NCBI GenBank assembly: GCA_913773715.1
Contig: CAJYHD010000219.1
Span: forward strand, 1-6,139
Direction: 5' to 3'
DNA: 6,139 nucleotides
Source of the DNA: an uncultured Sphingobium sp.
Lineage (GTDB): Bacteria; Pseudomonadota; Alphaproteobacteria; Sphingomonadales; Sphingomonadaceae
Both the position numbers and the translations under genes were made by a program. The notes beneath the pieces are model-generated. The model did not search any database. It was given only the letters and a program-made list of their open reading frames with translations, and was not told the DNA's origin. This document shows, in pieces, positions 6,001 to 6,139 of this stretch (positions are counted from its first letter, which is position 1; each line of letters begins with the position of its first letter).

Positions 6001-6035
6001 GGCACGCCTTAAGATACCTTGATTTCCCACGATAA

Positions 6036-6064
6036 TTGAAAATATGATGTTTCCAAATTATTTT
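6036..6064 (+). promoter_or_regulatory. Sigma70-like promoter candidate reading out of the window
   Basis: TTGAAA (6036-6041) and TATTTT (6059-6064) are separated by exactly 17 bases in an AT-rich patch that stands out from its GC-rich surroundings. Transcription would start around 6070 and run rightward past the window end. The gene it serves is not visible. AT-rich patches yield such matches easily, so this stays a candidate. Confidence 0.4.
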
Positions 6065-6139
6065 GTCTTTTAATCTGGCGTAACCGCCCTGGGGCTCTGG
6101 CCTGTCATGCACCTGTAGGACATTATCGACGTAAACATG

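Larger units (their letters stand above)
5814..6139. other. Non-coding, palindrome-rich upstream region with AT-rich right part
   Basis: No convincing gene lies here. The open frames crossing it lack family motifs and clash with the phospholipase-like gene. It holds an operator-like palindrome (5878-5891), three further dyads (5891-5903, 5933-5948, 5980-5995), a direct repeat of 8 bases, and an AT-rich stretch (about 6010-6075) with a plus-strand promoter candidate. It probably serves as the control region of the phospholipase-like gene on the left and of an unseen gene on the right. The last three bases are ATG, but no well-spaced Shine-Dalgarno marks them as a start. Confidence 0.6.

Noticed and set aside
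5374..6030. Minus-strand open frame of 218 codons overlapping the phospholipase-like gene
   Set aside because: It is in another frame, rich in Cys, Arg and His without a domain or signal, and runs across the palindromic control region and the GC hairpin. The overlapping 124-residue frame has a signal peptide and PLA2 motif.
6077..6088. GGCG-TAAC-CGCC small hairpin near the right end
   Set aside because: Only a 4-bp stem; common by chance in GC-rich DNA and without supporting context.
6137..6139. ATG at the very end as a possible gene start
   Set aside because: Only the three bases are visible and the nearest AGGA is 16 bases away, too far for a normal ribosome site.

Overview
The window looks like chromosomal DNA of a GC-rich alphaproteobacterium. 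The codon use, the NodT-type outer membrane factor and the EmrAB-type pump with a divergent TetR gene all fit this. A Methylobacterium-like member of the Hyphomicrobiales is a guess from general resemblance and cannot be fixed from the sequence alone. No RNA gene, insertion sequence, CRISPR array or phage gene is visible.

Layout: positions 72-4418 on the minus strand hold a compact three-gene operon, transcribed right to left. Its order is membrane fusion protein (EmrA/HlyD type), DHA2-family 14-helix transporter (EmrB type), then a NodT-type outer membrane lipoprotein. The first two genes overlap by 4 bases (ATGA) and the third starts 7 bases after the second, so the operon encodes a complete tripartite pump from cytoplasm to outside. 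A 186-base divergent promoter region (4419-4604) separates it from a TetR/AcrR-family regulator on the plus strand (4605-5255). That region holds a strong inverted repeat, AACG-N4-CGTT, just after a possible -10 of the pump operon, so repression of the pump by the TetR protein is the simplest reading.

The TetR gene converges on a short minus-strand gene (5439-5813) for a secreted protein with a phospholipase A2-type calcium loop and His-Asp catalytic pair. Between them lies a perfect 8-bp all-GC hairpin. Upstream of the phospholipase-like gene (5814-6139) is an unusually palindrome-rich, non-coding stretch. It ends in an AT-rich patch with a good sigma70-like promoter pointing out of the window.

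The most interesting observation is that the pump operator has a near copy upstream of the phospholipase-like gene. GGAACGATTACGTT and GGAACGATATCGTT agree at 12 of 14 positions and have the same orientation relative to the gene each precedes. This suggests, as inference, that one regulator (probably the TetR protein encoded between them) controls both the efflux pump and a secreted phospholipase-like protein, a possible membrane-lipid or amphiphile stress module.
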